DNA of 64,000 nt from Liquorilactobacillus hordei DSM 19519 (GTDB lineage Bacteria > Bacillota > Bacilli > Lactobacillales > Lactobacillaceae), in NCBI RefSeq assembly GCF_019443985.1, contig NZ_CP049303.1, positions 186,001-250,000 of the forward strand, in the 5' to 3' direction. Position 1 is the stretch's first letter. Each line of letters starts with the position of its first letter. This document shows, one piece after another, positions 49,568 through 58,267 of this stretch. Below the pieces are notes generated by a model, which was not told the DNA's origin, searched no databases, and was given only the letters and a program-made list of their open reading frames with translations. The translations under genes were made by a program, and so were the position numbers.

Positions 49568-50968
49568 ATGTATATAAGGAGGTATTTCATAATCGTTAAG
49601 AAAACAGAAATAAATGAAGACGGAACGCATCGATCACTAAGCAATCGTCACGTACAAATGATTGCTATTGGAGGAACTATCGGAACTGGTCTATTTTTAG
49701 GTGCTGGCTCTACTATTTATAAAACAGGTCCTTCAGTTTTATGGGTCTATCTAATTTTAGGTGTATTCTTCTTTTTCATGATGCGCGCCATTGGTGAAAT
49801 GTTTTATTCTGATCCCACGCAACACACTTTTGTTGCATTCATCTCACGTTATTTAGGTGATACACTTGGAAGTCTTGCAGGCTGGACATATTGGCTGGGC
49901 CTAATTTTTCTTTCAACAGCTGAACTGACAGCTGTTGGTACTTATGTGAAGTACTGGTTTCCTAATTTTTCTGCATGGCTTATTGAACTAATTTTCTTAA
50001 TCGTTCTAGTTTCAATCAATTTAATTGCAGTTCGTTTCTTTGGAGAAGCAGAATTCTGGTTTGCTATGATTAAGATTATTGCAATTGTTGCGCTTATTAT
50101 TACAGGTATTTTCATGATCTCTACAAATGCTCAAACCCCGTTAGGTCATGCCAGTCTTAACAATATATTCAAGAATTATCAGTTGTTTCCTAAAGGAGTT
50201 TTTAACTTTATTACTGCTTTTCCGATGGTTTTCTTTGCTTTTCAAGGAATAGAATTCATCAGCATCACTATCGGTGAAGTCAAATCACCACATTCTATTA
50301 TTCGCAAAGCAGTCAACGAAACACTTATCCGAATCTTACTTTTTTATATTGGCGCACTTATAGTGATTATGGGTATTATCCCTTGGCATGCACTAACTGC
50401 TGAAAAAAGTCCTTTTGTGCAAGTTTATCAACTAGCAGGAATTCCGGCAGCAGCAGCTATTATTAACTTCGTTGTTTTAACAGCCGCCGCATCTGCTCTA
50501 AATAGTTCCATCTTTTCTGCTGGCCGCCATTTTTATCAGCTAGCACTTGAAGCACCCAAGCAAGGCCGACTAAACAAGCACTTCGCCCGCATTTCCAAAA
50601 ATGGAGTTCCAGCAAGAGCCATCATTGTCTCGGCCATCTTAGTACTGATTGCACCTTTGATGAGTATTTTAAAGGGAATCAGTGAAGCTTTCACGATTGT
50701 TACAGGTGCCTCTAGTGACCTCTACATTATTGTTTATATTCTAGCTTTACTAGCACACCGCAAGTATCGTTCCTCTAATGACTTTTTAGCAGAGGGATTT
50801 CTTATGCCTGCCTATAAAATTACAAGCACCACTACTATTATCTTCTTTGTTTTGGTTTTTCTTAGTTTGTTCCTAATTCCTGCGGATATTCCAGGAGCAG
50901 TTGGAGCCATTATTTGGATAGTCGTTTTATACAGTCTTATTTCAATGAGTAATCGTAAGCGAATATAA
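49568..50968 (+). CDS. Amino-acid permease (APC superfamily)
   Basis: This protein of about 458-466 residues has 12 predicted helices and resembles the GABA/proline/D-serine/D-alanine permease group (AAT family). Its signature is HVQMIAIGGTIGTGLFLGAG near residues 28-47, followed by GEMFYSDPTQHTFVAFISRY. The precise amino acid is unknown. The only canonical in-frame start (49568) lies upstream of an AGGAGG at 49577-49582 inside the frame. That Shine-Dalgarno sequence points to ATA (49589) or ATC (49592), so the first 7-8 residues may not be made. A bidirectional terminator follows. Confidence 0.88.
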   Translation: MYIRRYFIIVKKTEINEDGTHRSLSNRHVQMIAIGGTIGTGLFLGAGSTIYKTGPSVLWVYLILGVFFFFMMRAIGEMFYSDPTQHTFVAFISRYLGDTLGSLAGWTYWLGLIFLSTAELTAVGTYVKYWFPNFSAWLIELIFLIVLVSINLIAVRFFGEAEFWFAMIKIIAIVALIITGIFMISTNAQTPLGHASLNNIFKNYQLFPKGVFNFITAFPMVFFAFQGIEFISITIGEVKSPHSIIRKAVNETLIRILLFYIGALIVIMGIIPWHALTAEKSPFVQVYQLAGIPAAAAIINFVVLTAAASALNSSIFSAGRHFYQLALEAPKQGRLNKHFARISKNGVPARAIIVSAILVLIAPLMSILKGISEAFTIVTGASSDLYIIVYILALLAHRKYRSSNDFLAEGFLMPAYKITSTTTIIFFVLVFLSLFLIPADIPGAVGAIIWIVVLYSLISMSNRKRI

Positions 50969-51019
50969 CTTAAAAAGTTGCGTTACTTCGTAAAATCTAA
51001 GTTGAGGATAATTATGTAT

Positions 51020-51057
51020 AAAAAAGATCTCAGTTTTTAGTCTGAGATCTTTTTTTG
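51020..51057. terminator. Bidirectional terminator between permease and yjdF
   Basis: AAAAAAGATCTCAG pairs perfectly with CTGAGATCTTTTTT around an 8-nt loop, serving both convergent genes. Confidence 0.88.
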
Positions 51058-51101
51058 TATGTGTATTTCCAACAAGTCATTAATAATTAGCGATAAATTG
51101 C

Positions 51102-51524
51102 TTAATGACCCTTATGTTTTTGCTTTTTCTTTGCTTGTCGCATTTCAAAAACAAGTACTTCTTTTTCTTCTCTATTGGCCTGCTTTATTTGCTTTTCTTT
51201 AATCTTTCGAATCTCTACTTGTTTCTGTAGTGCAAGCTGTGCCTTTGTACCTACACCCTTTTTAACACTCTTTCTAGCCAAACGTTGAAGTCGCTTAGGA
51301 CTAATTCTCTTTTCTAGAACAAGAGAATCTGAAGTATTTTGCCGAAAGAAAACCACTCTTGACCAATGATTAGTAACCAGAGTATAGATATAGGTTAATT
51401 TAGGTTCTGAAGTTCCTAAGGTCACTTGTCCAACCTCATAAACTGAAGCATAACGTCTCTCAAAAATAGCCTTATAAAACGGTGGGTCAAATATAATGGT
51501 TAATGAACTTTTAATCGTTAACAT
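51102..51524 (-). CDS. yjdF: YjdF-family protein (DUF2992)
   Basis: This 140-residue protein has an N-terminal beta-rich part (YEVGQVTLGTSEPKLTYIYT) and a highly basic C-terminus, ISPKRLQRLARKSVKKGVGT, ending KKKQKHKGH. These match the Bacillus YjdF family. Its molecular function is not known. In many Firmicutes the gene is preceded by the yjdF riboswitch, which senses azaaromatic compounds, so the protein may be linked to handling of toxic heteroaromatics. A structured leader of the right kind lies upstream. The GGAGG of its ribosome binding site is 6-8 nt before ATG. Confidence 0.85.
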   Translation of the reverse strand: MLTIKSSLTIIFDPPFYKAIFERRYASVYEVGQVTLGTSEPKLTYIYTLVTNHWSRVVFFRQNTSDSLVLEKRISPKRLQRLARKSVKKGVGTKAQLALQKQVEIRKIKEKQIKQANREEKEVLVFEMRQAKKKQKHKGH

Positions 51525-51534
51525 TAAGCATCCT

Positions 51535-51625
51535 CCTTAAAATTAATTAAGAAAGGTGGACAACCAAGGAGGCAGGTTACTGATAGCCGAATCGCTATGT
51601 CCGGACTACCAACCGAACCGTGTTT
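51535..51625 (-). ncRNA. Probable yjdF riboswitch (azaaromatic-sensing leader)
   Basis: The leader of yjdF is GC-rich against its AT-rich surroundings and can form nested helices. GGACA (51558-51562) pairs with TGTCC (51598-51602), enclosing an ATAGC/GCTAT hairpin (51583-51587 with 51594-51598). Outer CCAACC/GGTT-type pairings are also possible. The location directly before a yjdF-family gene makes the known yjdF RNA motif the best explanation. I could not run a covariance model. Confidence 0.65.
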
Positions 51626-51877
51626 TTACTTTCTATTTTTATTTTAACACGAAATCATTCTTAATTCTGATACTATTTATTCGTCCATCAGTTAATTTTC
51701 AAAACAGTACAAAAAGAACCAAATCAAAATTTTGTTTTTGATCTGCTCCTCTCTAATCATTACTAATAAACGAGTTTCATAAGTTCAAATTCTTCATCTA
51801 ACTTAAATTTTTTTGATTTACATTACACTTACACTCTCATTTACACTAATCTTTGTTTCACATGAAACCCATAGCTC

Positions 51878-53302
51878 TTACACCTTAACCTGGCAAGATT
51901 GGTCAATCATATCAGCGGCCATCCGACCTTCATAGATACCCCAAATTACAAGGCTTGCACCCCGACGAGCATCTCCAGCTACATAAACTCTTTCTTGGTC
52001 TGTCGTAAAGTCCTTGTTCATTTCAGTAATATCAAATGCATCAATCACTGACTGTTCTGCACCAGTAAATCCTAGGGCAATCACCACAAAATCTGCATCC
52101 AATTCCTTTTCAGTCCCAGGAACTGGTTTGTACAATCGTGCTTTGCTTATAACAGCTTTTTTTAACTTGCCGCCTCTCCCCTTAAAACCAATTGCAGTTG
52201 TTTCATAGATAGTCAAATCTTCATTAATTACACTATCCGCTTCTTTTTGTCCATAACCCTTCTTTGAAACAATCGGCCATTCTGGCCAAGGATTACTTGC
52301 TCGTCTCTTCAGAGGTGGTTGTCGGCTAATTTCCAACTGCTTAATATCTGTTGCTCCCTGTCTTACAGCAGTCGCAATGCAGTCAGTTGCAGTATCACCA
52401 CCACCGACAATCAGAACTTTTTTGCCAGCTAGTTTCTGACTTGCTGCTACTCCGTCTTGCAAAACTTCTTTTGTAGCTAACGTAAGATAATCAAGTGCCT
52501 GCATAATCCCTTCTAATTCACGCCCTTCACCATCTATGTCACGAGCTTGGCGCGCACCAACAGTTAGTAGCACCCTAGAATAACTCTCCTTGAGTTCGTC
52601 AGCAGTAATATCAACCCCAACATTGGTGTTCACAACAAATTTTATCCCAACATCTTTCATTACTCGAATTCTTCGGGCAACAATATTCTTAGGAAGTTTC
52701 ATATTAGGAATACCATACATTGCCAGTCCACCTGGATAATCATCTCTTTCAAAGACTGTTACATCATAGCCATATTTGTTGAGTTGCCATGCAGCTGATA
52801 AACCCGTTGGGCCACTGCCAACAATCGCAATTTTGATACCATTTCTATGAAGCGGCATTCCACTTTCTTTGACCCAATTAAACTTGAATCCCTGTTCAAT
52901 AATAAACTTCTCATTATCTTTGATTGTGACACCCTTACCATGAAGTGCCTCATTACAAGCAGCCTCACAAGGAGCCGGACACACCCTTCCTGTAAATTCA
53001 GGAAGAGGATTGGTTTTAGTTAATCGTTCAAAAGCACGTTTATCCTCACTACGATACACTAAATCATTCCATTCTGGAATTAGGTTATCGTTAGGACATC
53101 CACTAACAGCCTTACCACCAGCATAGAAGAAACCAGCGTGACAATGTGGAACTCCGCAATTCATACAACGAGCAGCTTGTTTACGCCGTTCTTCATCACT
53201 AAGTGAACTCTGCATCTCTGCAAAATCTTTTATTCGTTCTTCTACAGAACGTGTAGGATTATCCACTCGTGGGTACTTCAAAAAACCAAACGGATCTGCC
53301 AT
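51878..53302 (-). CDS. gltD: Glutamate synthase (NADPH) small subunit
   Basis: This 474-residue flavoprotein feeds NADPH electrons to the large subunit. N-terminal Fe-S cysteines lie in ARCMNCGVPHCH and the GCPNDN and VCPAPCEAACN segments (about 45-115). The FAD site is IAIVGSGPTGLSAAW near 155 and the NADPH site VLIVGGGDTATDC near 298. It lies 12 bp after gltB, so the two are co-transcribed. The length is normal. Confidence 0.95.
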   Translation of the reverse strand: MADPFGFLKYPRVDNPTRSVEERIKDFAEMQSSLSDEERRKQAARCMNCGVPHCHAGFFYAGGKAVSGCPNDNLIPEWNDLVYRSEDKRAFERLTKTNPLPEFTGRVCPAPCEAACNEALHGKGVTIKDNEKFIIEQGFKFNWVKESGMPLHRNGIKIAIVGSGPTGLSAAWQLNKYGYDVTVFERDDYPGGLAMYGIPNMKLPKNIVARRIRVMKDVGIKFVVNTNVGVDITADELKESYSRVLLTVGARQARDIDGEGRELEGIMQALDYLTLATKEVLQDGVAASQKLAGKKVLIVGGGDTATDCIATAVRQGATDIKQLEISRQPPLKRRASNPWPEWPIVSKKGYGQKEADSVINEDLTIYETTAIGFKGRGGKLKKAVISKARLYKPVPGTEKELDADFVVIALGFTGAEQSVIDAFDITEMNKDFTTDQERVYVAGDARRGASLVIWGIYEGRMAADMIDQSCQVKV

Positions 53303-53314
53303 CTTGTCTCCTCC

Positions 53315-56300
53315 TTACTTCATGATAGTCGGCTGAACACCAACAATTTCATCAAACGCTTTTTGTTTCAACTCTTCTTCTGTTACATTTTCACTTGCAT
53401 ATTTAGCCATAATTTCATTGATATGTCTGAACTCTTTAGGATATACTTTTACAAAATTTCCTGCTTCTAACTCCCAATTATCAAGTATAAACTTTGCTTT
53501 TTGTGAATCAGTATACCTAAAGTGCTTACGTAACAAGTCTTTAACAACTTTTCTATCTTGTTCATTATCAATCTCAAATAATTCAATCATTTCTAAATTA
53601 CATTGTTGTGGAAAGCTACCTGCAGGATCATATACATATGCAACTCCACCAGACATCCCCGCACCAAAGTTTCTACCGGTTGATCCTAGAATCATTGCAA
53701 TTCCGTTTGTCATGTACTCACAACCATGATCACCAATACCTTCAGCAACCACATGTGCACCCGAATTTCTGACACAAAAACGCTCTCCTGCTCGGCCATT
53801 AAAGAATGCCTCACCGGCAGTCGCACCAAAACATGCAACATTCCCAACAATTGGGGCATTACTATAGAGTTGTTGTGCAACTTTTGGTGCACGAACTACC
53901 AATCTTCCACCACTTAACCCTTTGCCGACATAATCATTTGCCTCTCCAGTTAAATCTAGTTCTAATCCGCGAGTAATGAATGCACCAAAGCTTTGACCAG
54001 CTACACCAGTATATTCAAACTTTAATTGACCCGCAGGCAATCCTTCATTACCAAAACGTTGTGCAATCCAACCACCCATCCTTGCTCCAACAGTCCGCAT
54101 TCGATTATTAATTGGTTGCTTAACAACTACTGGTTGTTTGCTTGCCAAGGCCATTTCAGCAAAGGCATTCAGTTCTGGCCATTGATACTTAGGGACAAAT
54201 GGATCAGCTGATTTTCGTTCAATTCCAACAGATGTACTTAAAATTCTAGAGAAATCAAGTGACTTTGCTTTTCCTTTAGCAATAAAACGTGGAGTAATAT
54301 TTTCAGTATGACCAACTAATTCATCAACTGTGCGATAACCCAACGATGCCATTTCTTCACGCAAATCTTGTGCAATGAATTTCATGCAATTCTTGACATG
54401 TTCAGGCTTACCAATAAATAACTTACGTAATCCCGGATTCTGCGTTGCGATCCCCGTTGGGCAAGTATTAAGACTACATACACGCATCATAATACATCCT
54501 ATAGATACTAGAACCAATGAAGCAAAGCTAAACTCTTCAGCACCAAGCATAATTGCAATTGCAACATCACGGCCCGTCATTAATTTCCCATCTGTTTCAA
54601 TTGTTGTTCGCTGTCTCAGATTATTCAAAGCAAGTGTTTGATGAGCCTCTGCCAACCCCATTTCCCATGGAAGTCCCGCATCCCTGACAGAATTACGCGG
54701 AGCAGCACCTGTTCCTCCATCATATCCACTAATAGTTACCTTATCCGCTCCAGATTTAACAACACCTGTCGCAATGGTCCCCACACCCGTACTTGATACG
54801 AGTTTAACTGTTACCTTTGCGAAAGGATTAATCTGCTTCAAGTCATGAATCAACTGTTTCAAGTCCTCAATTGAATAAATATCATGGTGCGGTGGCGGTG
54901 AAATCAGGCGCACTCCAGGAACAGAACCTCGAATTTCTGCAACCCAGGGAAAGTTCTTAGTCCCGGGAAGTTGTCCACCTTCACCAGGTTTTGCACCTTG
55001 CGCAACTTTGATTTGCAGTTCTTCAGCACTCATCAAATACTCAGCATTCACACCAAATCTTGCTGATGCAACCTGTTTAATCTTACTATTAAGATTCCTT
55101 CCATCAGGCTGTGGTTTGAACCTAGCACGATTCTCTCCACCTTCGCCACTATTGCTCTTAGCATTCAATTCATTCATGGCCTGTGCAATGCATTCATGAG
55201 CTTCCTTAGAAAGCGATCCAAAACTCATTGCCCCTGCCTTAAATCTTTTCACAATTTGACTGACCGGCTCAACCTCAGACAATGGTACCGCTCCGTGCGT
55301 TCCTGTAATTTCCCAGAGAGAACGAAGTGTTGTTGGTGAATCCTGTTCTTCTTTTCGCACATCTTCAACATATTCCTTATAAATCTCATAGTCTCCAGTA
55401 CGGACAGCCTGTTGAAACTTATACATTGTCATAGGATTATACAGATGATGTTCACCATCGCGACGATACTTGAAGCTTCCACCTGAAGGCAAGTCTTCAA
55501 TTGCTCTGGTGTTAAATGCTTTACGGTATCTTACTAGATACTCCTCTTCAATCTGGTTTAAAGTCAAACCGCCAATTCGACTTTCAGTTCCTGTAAAATA
55601 CTTACCCACTACCTTCTCTGAGAGTCCCACAGCCTCAAATAATTGCGCTCCCTGATAACCTATAATAGTAGAAATTCCCATTCTACTCATAACCTTAACA
55701 ATTCCCTTCTCAGCAGCTTTTCGATAACTTTCAAGCTTATCCCCAAGATTGTAAGAAAGTAAGGTTGCATAAGCACCATATGGATGGATGGCAGATGCAC
55801 CATATCCAAGTAATGTCGCAAAATGATGAATCTCGCAAGCTTCACCTGTATCAACAATAATTGATGCCAATTCTCTTTTTCCTTTACGTACCAAATAATT
55901 ATTCAGGCCGGAGACTGCCAATAATACAGGAATAATCAACTGTTCTCTTGTTGCACCACGATCACTCAAAATTAATAAATTTGCACCTTGTTGTATCTGT
56001 GATTCGGCATCCTTGAACATATCATCTAATGCTTGTTCCAACCGGTTAGGTCGTGGCGTAATATCATAACAAATTGTTACAACAGCAGCTTTGAATCCAT
56101 TTTTTCCATTTATATGTCTTAGTTTCTCATATGCTTTCGTATTTAGAATTGGTGAGTCAAGCTTAATCTTCTTTGCATTTAAAGGGACATCTTTTGTAAT
56201 ATCACCATCTGCACCTAGAAACATTTCAGTTCCAATAACTAATTTCTCCCTGATTGCATCAATCGGTGGGTTAGTAACTTGTGCAAATTGCTGTTTAAAA

Positions 56301-57784
56301 TAGGTAAATAGTGATTGCGGTTTCTTACTTAACACAGCCAATGGAGAATCATATCCCATTGAAATAACCGGTTCTTCACCTTTTTGAGCCATCGGAATCA
56401 GCGCATCACGAATCATGTCTTCAGTATATCCGTGGCGTCTCCATAAAGTTCGTAATGCATTTTCTGAGATGTTTTCATCAACATCTGCTTCAGATAGATC
56501 ATCAAGTGTTAATTGCTCGTCCTTAAGCCATTTAGCATATGGTTGACTACTTGAATATTTCTCCTTAATCTCAGCAGTTCTGTAAAATTTACCCTGATCA
56601 GTATCTACCAAAATCATGTCAGCTGGACCTAGAATTCCCTTTTCAATAATATCCTCTGGAGCAACATCATAAACTCCTGATTCAGAAGCAACTACCAGAA
56701 AATTCCCCTTTACAAGGTTGTACCTTGAGGGCCGTAACCCATTTCGATCCAATGCTGCCCCAACTTGAACACCATCAGTGAAGCAAAGTGCCGCCGGGCC
56801 ATCCCATGGAGCAACAAACCCAGCGTTATATTCATCGAATGCTGCCTGCTTTGCGGACACATGTGCATCTTTACCCCAAGCCTCTGGGACCATCATTAAT
56901 AAAATCTGTGGAATATCTCTCCCATTTCGGTACAGATGCTCCATACAATTTTCTAGCTTAGCTGAATCAGAGTCTTCGTCATTGTATATTTCTATATTGT
57001 GACTCACCATCCAGTTCTCGGCCCTCTTCAGGGTATTAATCTCACCGTTGTGTGCAATAAATCTAAATGGTTGCGCACGTTCCCAGCTTGGGAAAGTATT
57101 AGTAGAAAAACGTGAGTGAATCAACGCAATTGCAGATTCCATAGATTCATCATGTAAATCTGGGAAAAATTCTCCCACTTGATACGCATGCAACATTCCC
57201 TTGTAACAAATTGTTTTACTGGACAAACTCACAATTGCAAATTCCTCAGCAGAAAATGTCTTCTCAAGATGCCTGCGCAAACGAAAAAGGGCATCTTCAT
57301 ATTCTCTTCCTGGAGCAATATCAAAAGGCTTTCCAATGATTATCTGCTCAAAACCTGGCATTGTCTTTTGTGCTGTTGGTCCACAACTTTCGTATACGTA
57401 TGGAACGTCTCTTGCTCCAATAACACGAAAGCCTGCATCGCTAACTTCATCTTCAATAGATGAGAACATTGCTTCTTTTTCACTTTGCTTTTGTGGTAGA
57501 AAGAACATCCCCACGGCATATTCACCAAAGGCTGGTAAATTTATTTTTTTCTTATTAGCATATGTTCTAAAAAAATTATCAGGCATCGCAAATAATATCC
57601 CTGCTCCATCGCCTGTATCTGGTTCGGAACCTGTACCACCACGATGATTCATTCTCTTCAACATAATCAGAGCACGTTCAATTAATTCATGACTTGCTTT
57701 CCCATCAATCTGGGTAATAAATCCCATCCCACAAGCATCATGCTCAAAGGATGGGCTATACATTGTATTATTGAAATTCTCCAT
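53315..57784 (-). CDS. gltB: Glutamate synthase large subunit
   Basis: This protein of about 1489 residues makes two glutamates from glutamine and 2-oxoglutarate. The class II glutaminase domain has its nucleophile Cys in EHDACGMGF (residue 18 from the chosen start), so a short propeptide should be removed. The central domain, the FMN/2-oxoglutarate synthase domain (GENRARFKPQPDGRNLNSKI and the SGYDGGTGAAP loop) and 3Fe-4S cysteines in CIMMRVCSLNTC follow. A C-terminal GXGXG beta-helix domain ends the protein. I start at ATG 57784 because AGGTGGGA precedes it; a GTG four codons earlier overlaps this ribosome binding site. A full GOGAT is not usual in fastidious lactobacilli. Confidence 0.95.
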   Translation of the reverse strand: MENFNNTMYSPSFEHDACGMGFITQIDGKASHELIERALIMLKRMNHRGGTGSEPDTGDGAGILFAMPDNFFRTYANKKKINLPAFGEYAVGMFFLPQKQSEKEAMFSSIEDEVSDAGFRVIGARDVPYVYESCGPTAQKTMPGFEQIIIGKPFDIAPGREYEDALFRLRRHLEKTFSAEEFAIVSLSSKTICYKGMLHAYQVGEFFPDLHDESMESAIALIHSRFSTNTFPSWERAQPFRFIAHNGEINTLKRAENWMVSHNIEIYNDEDSDSAKLENCMEHLYRNGRDIPQILLMMVPEAWGKDAHVSAKQAAFDEYNAGFVAPWDGPAALCFTDGVQVGAALDRNGLRPSRYNLVKGNFLVVASESGVYDVAPEDIIEKGILGPADMILVDTDQGKFYRTAEIKEKYSSSQPYAKWLKDEQLTLDDLSEADVDENISENALRTLWRRHGYTEDMIRDALIPMAQKGEEPVISMGYDSPLAVLSKKPQSLFTYFKQQFAQVTNPPIDAIREKLVIGTEMFLGADGDITKDVPLNAKKIKLDSPILNTKAYEKLRHINGKNGFKAAVVTICYDITPRPNRLEQALDDMFKDAESQIQQGANLLILSDRGATREQLIIPVLLAVSGLNNYLVRKGKRELASIIVDTGEACEIHHFATLLGYGASAIHPYGAYATLLSYNLGDKLESYRKAAEKGIVKVMSRMGISTIIGYQGAQLFEAVGLSEKVVGKYFTGTESRIGGLTLNQIEEEYLVRYRKAFNTRAIEDLPSGGSFKYRRDGEHHLYNPMTMYKFQQAVRTGDYEIYKEYVEDVRKEEQDSPTTLRSLWEITGTHGAVPLSEVEPVSQIVKRFKAGAMSFGSLSKEAHECIAQAMNELNAKSNSGEGGENRARFKPQPDGRNLNSKIKQVASARFGVNAEYLMSAEELQIKVAQGAKPGEGGQLPGTKNFPWVAEIRGSVPGVRLISPPPHHDIYSIEDLKQLIHDLKQINPFAKVTVKLVSSTGVGTIATGVVKSGADKVTISGYDGGTGAAPRNSVRDAGLPWEMGLAEAHQTLALNNLRQRTTIETDGKLMTGRDVAIAIMLGAEEFSFASLVLVSIGCIMMRVCSLNTCPTGIATQNPGLRKLFIGKPEHVKNCMKFIAQDLREEMASLGYRTVDELVGHTENITPRFIAKGKAKSLDFSRILSTSVGIERKSADPFVPKYQWPELNAFAEMALASKQPVVVKQPINNRMRTVGARMGGWIAQRFGNEGLPAGQLKFEYTGVAGQSFGAFITRGLELDLTGEANDYVGKGLSGGRLVVRAPKVAQQLYSNAPIVGNVACFGATAGEAFFNGRAGERFCVRNSGAHVVAEGIGDHGCEYMTNGIAMILGSTGRNFGAGMSGGVAYVYDPAGSFPQQCNLEMIELFEIDNEQDRKVVKDLLRKHFRYTDSQKAKFILDNWELEAGNFVKVYPKEFRHINEIMAKYASENVTEEELKQKAFDEIVGVQPTIMK

Positions 57785-58251
57785 CTCTGTTCCCACCTTG
57801 CTAACAATCTGACTTCAATAAAATAAAATCTCGATTAAACACTCTAATGTTCTTTTAATTCTAGTTATAAAATAATAAAAACACAAGACTAATCCCTCTA
57901 TTGTTTGGAATCAAAAGAAATCCAACATCAAATGTTAATTATTATTAGCTACTTTGTTCATTTATACTTTTCATTTTCCTTATTTTAATAAAAAAGCGAA
58001 CAATTATCCTTCAATTATTATTTTATTCATGATTTTACGGTCTTTTTTAAAAAAATAGTTAATATCATTAACTTTTTAATTCTTATGTTCTTAAATCATC
58101 AATTTATCATTAAAATAAGAACCCTAGTGTGTAACATAAGTCCGGAAAATTTGAGTACTAATTCGAAACTACGAACATGACGAGTAATTTGTTATGAGTA
58201 ATTAGAAGCTAAACGGAGTATTTTTGCTTATGGAACAAATAGAAAGTAGAA
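57785..58251. other. gltB upstream region
   Basis: This AT-rich gap carries a possible minus-strand gltB promoter (TTGTGT, 17 bp, TAGAAT) about 70-100 bp before the gene. I see no gene and no regulator. A short segment near 58130 (GTAACATAAGTCCGG) faintly resembles insertion-sequence ends. Confidence 0.35.
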
Positions 58252-58267
58252 AGGGTGGAGCAAAATT
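58252..58267. terminator. Left arm of a terminator split by ISL3
   Basis: AAGGGTGGAGCAAAA pairs with TTTTGCCCCACCCCTT at about 59718-59733 with one mismatch once the insertion and one copy of the target duplication are removed. The original loop was about TTTAGC. It was probably the terminator of the minus-strand nucleoside-transporter operon. Confidence 0.7.

Noticed and set aside
58125-58150. Insertion-sequence terminus near GTGTAACATAAGTCC
   Set aside because: Only about eight bases are shared with the IS1182 end, with no partner end or duplication.
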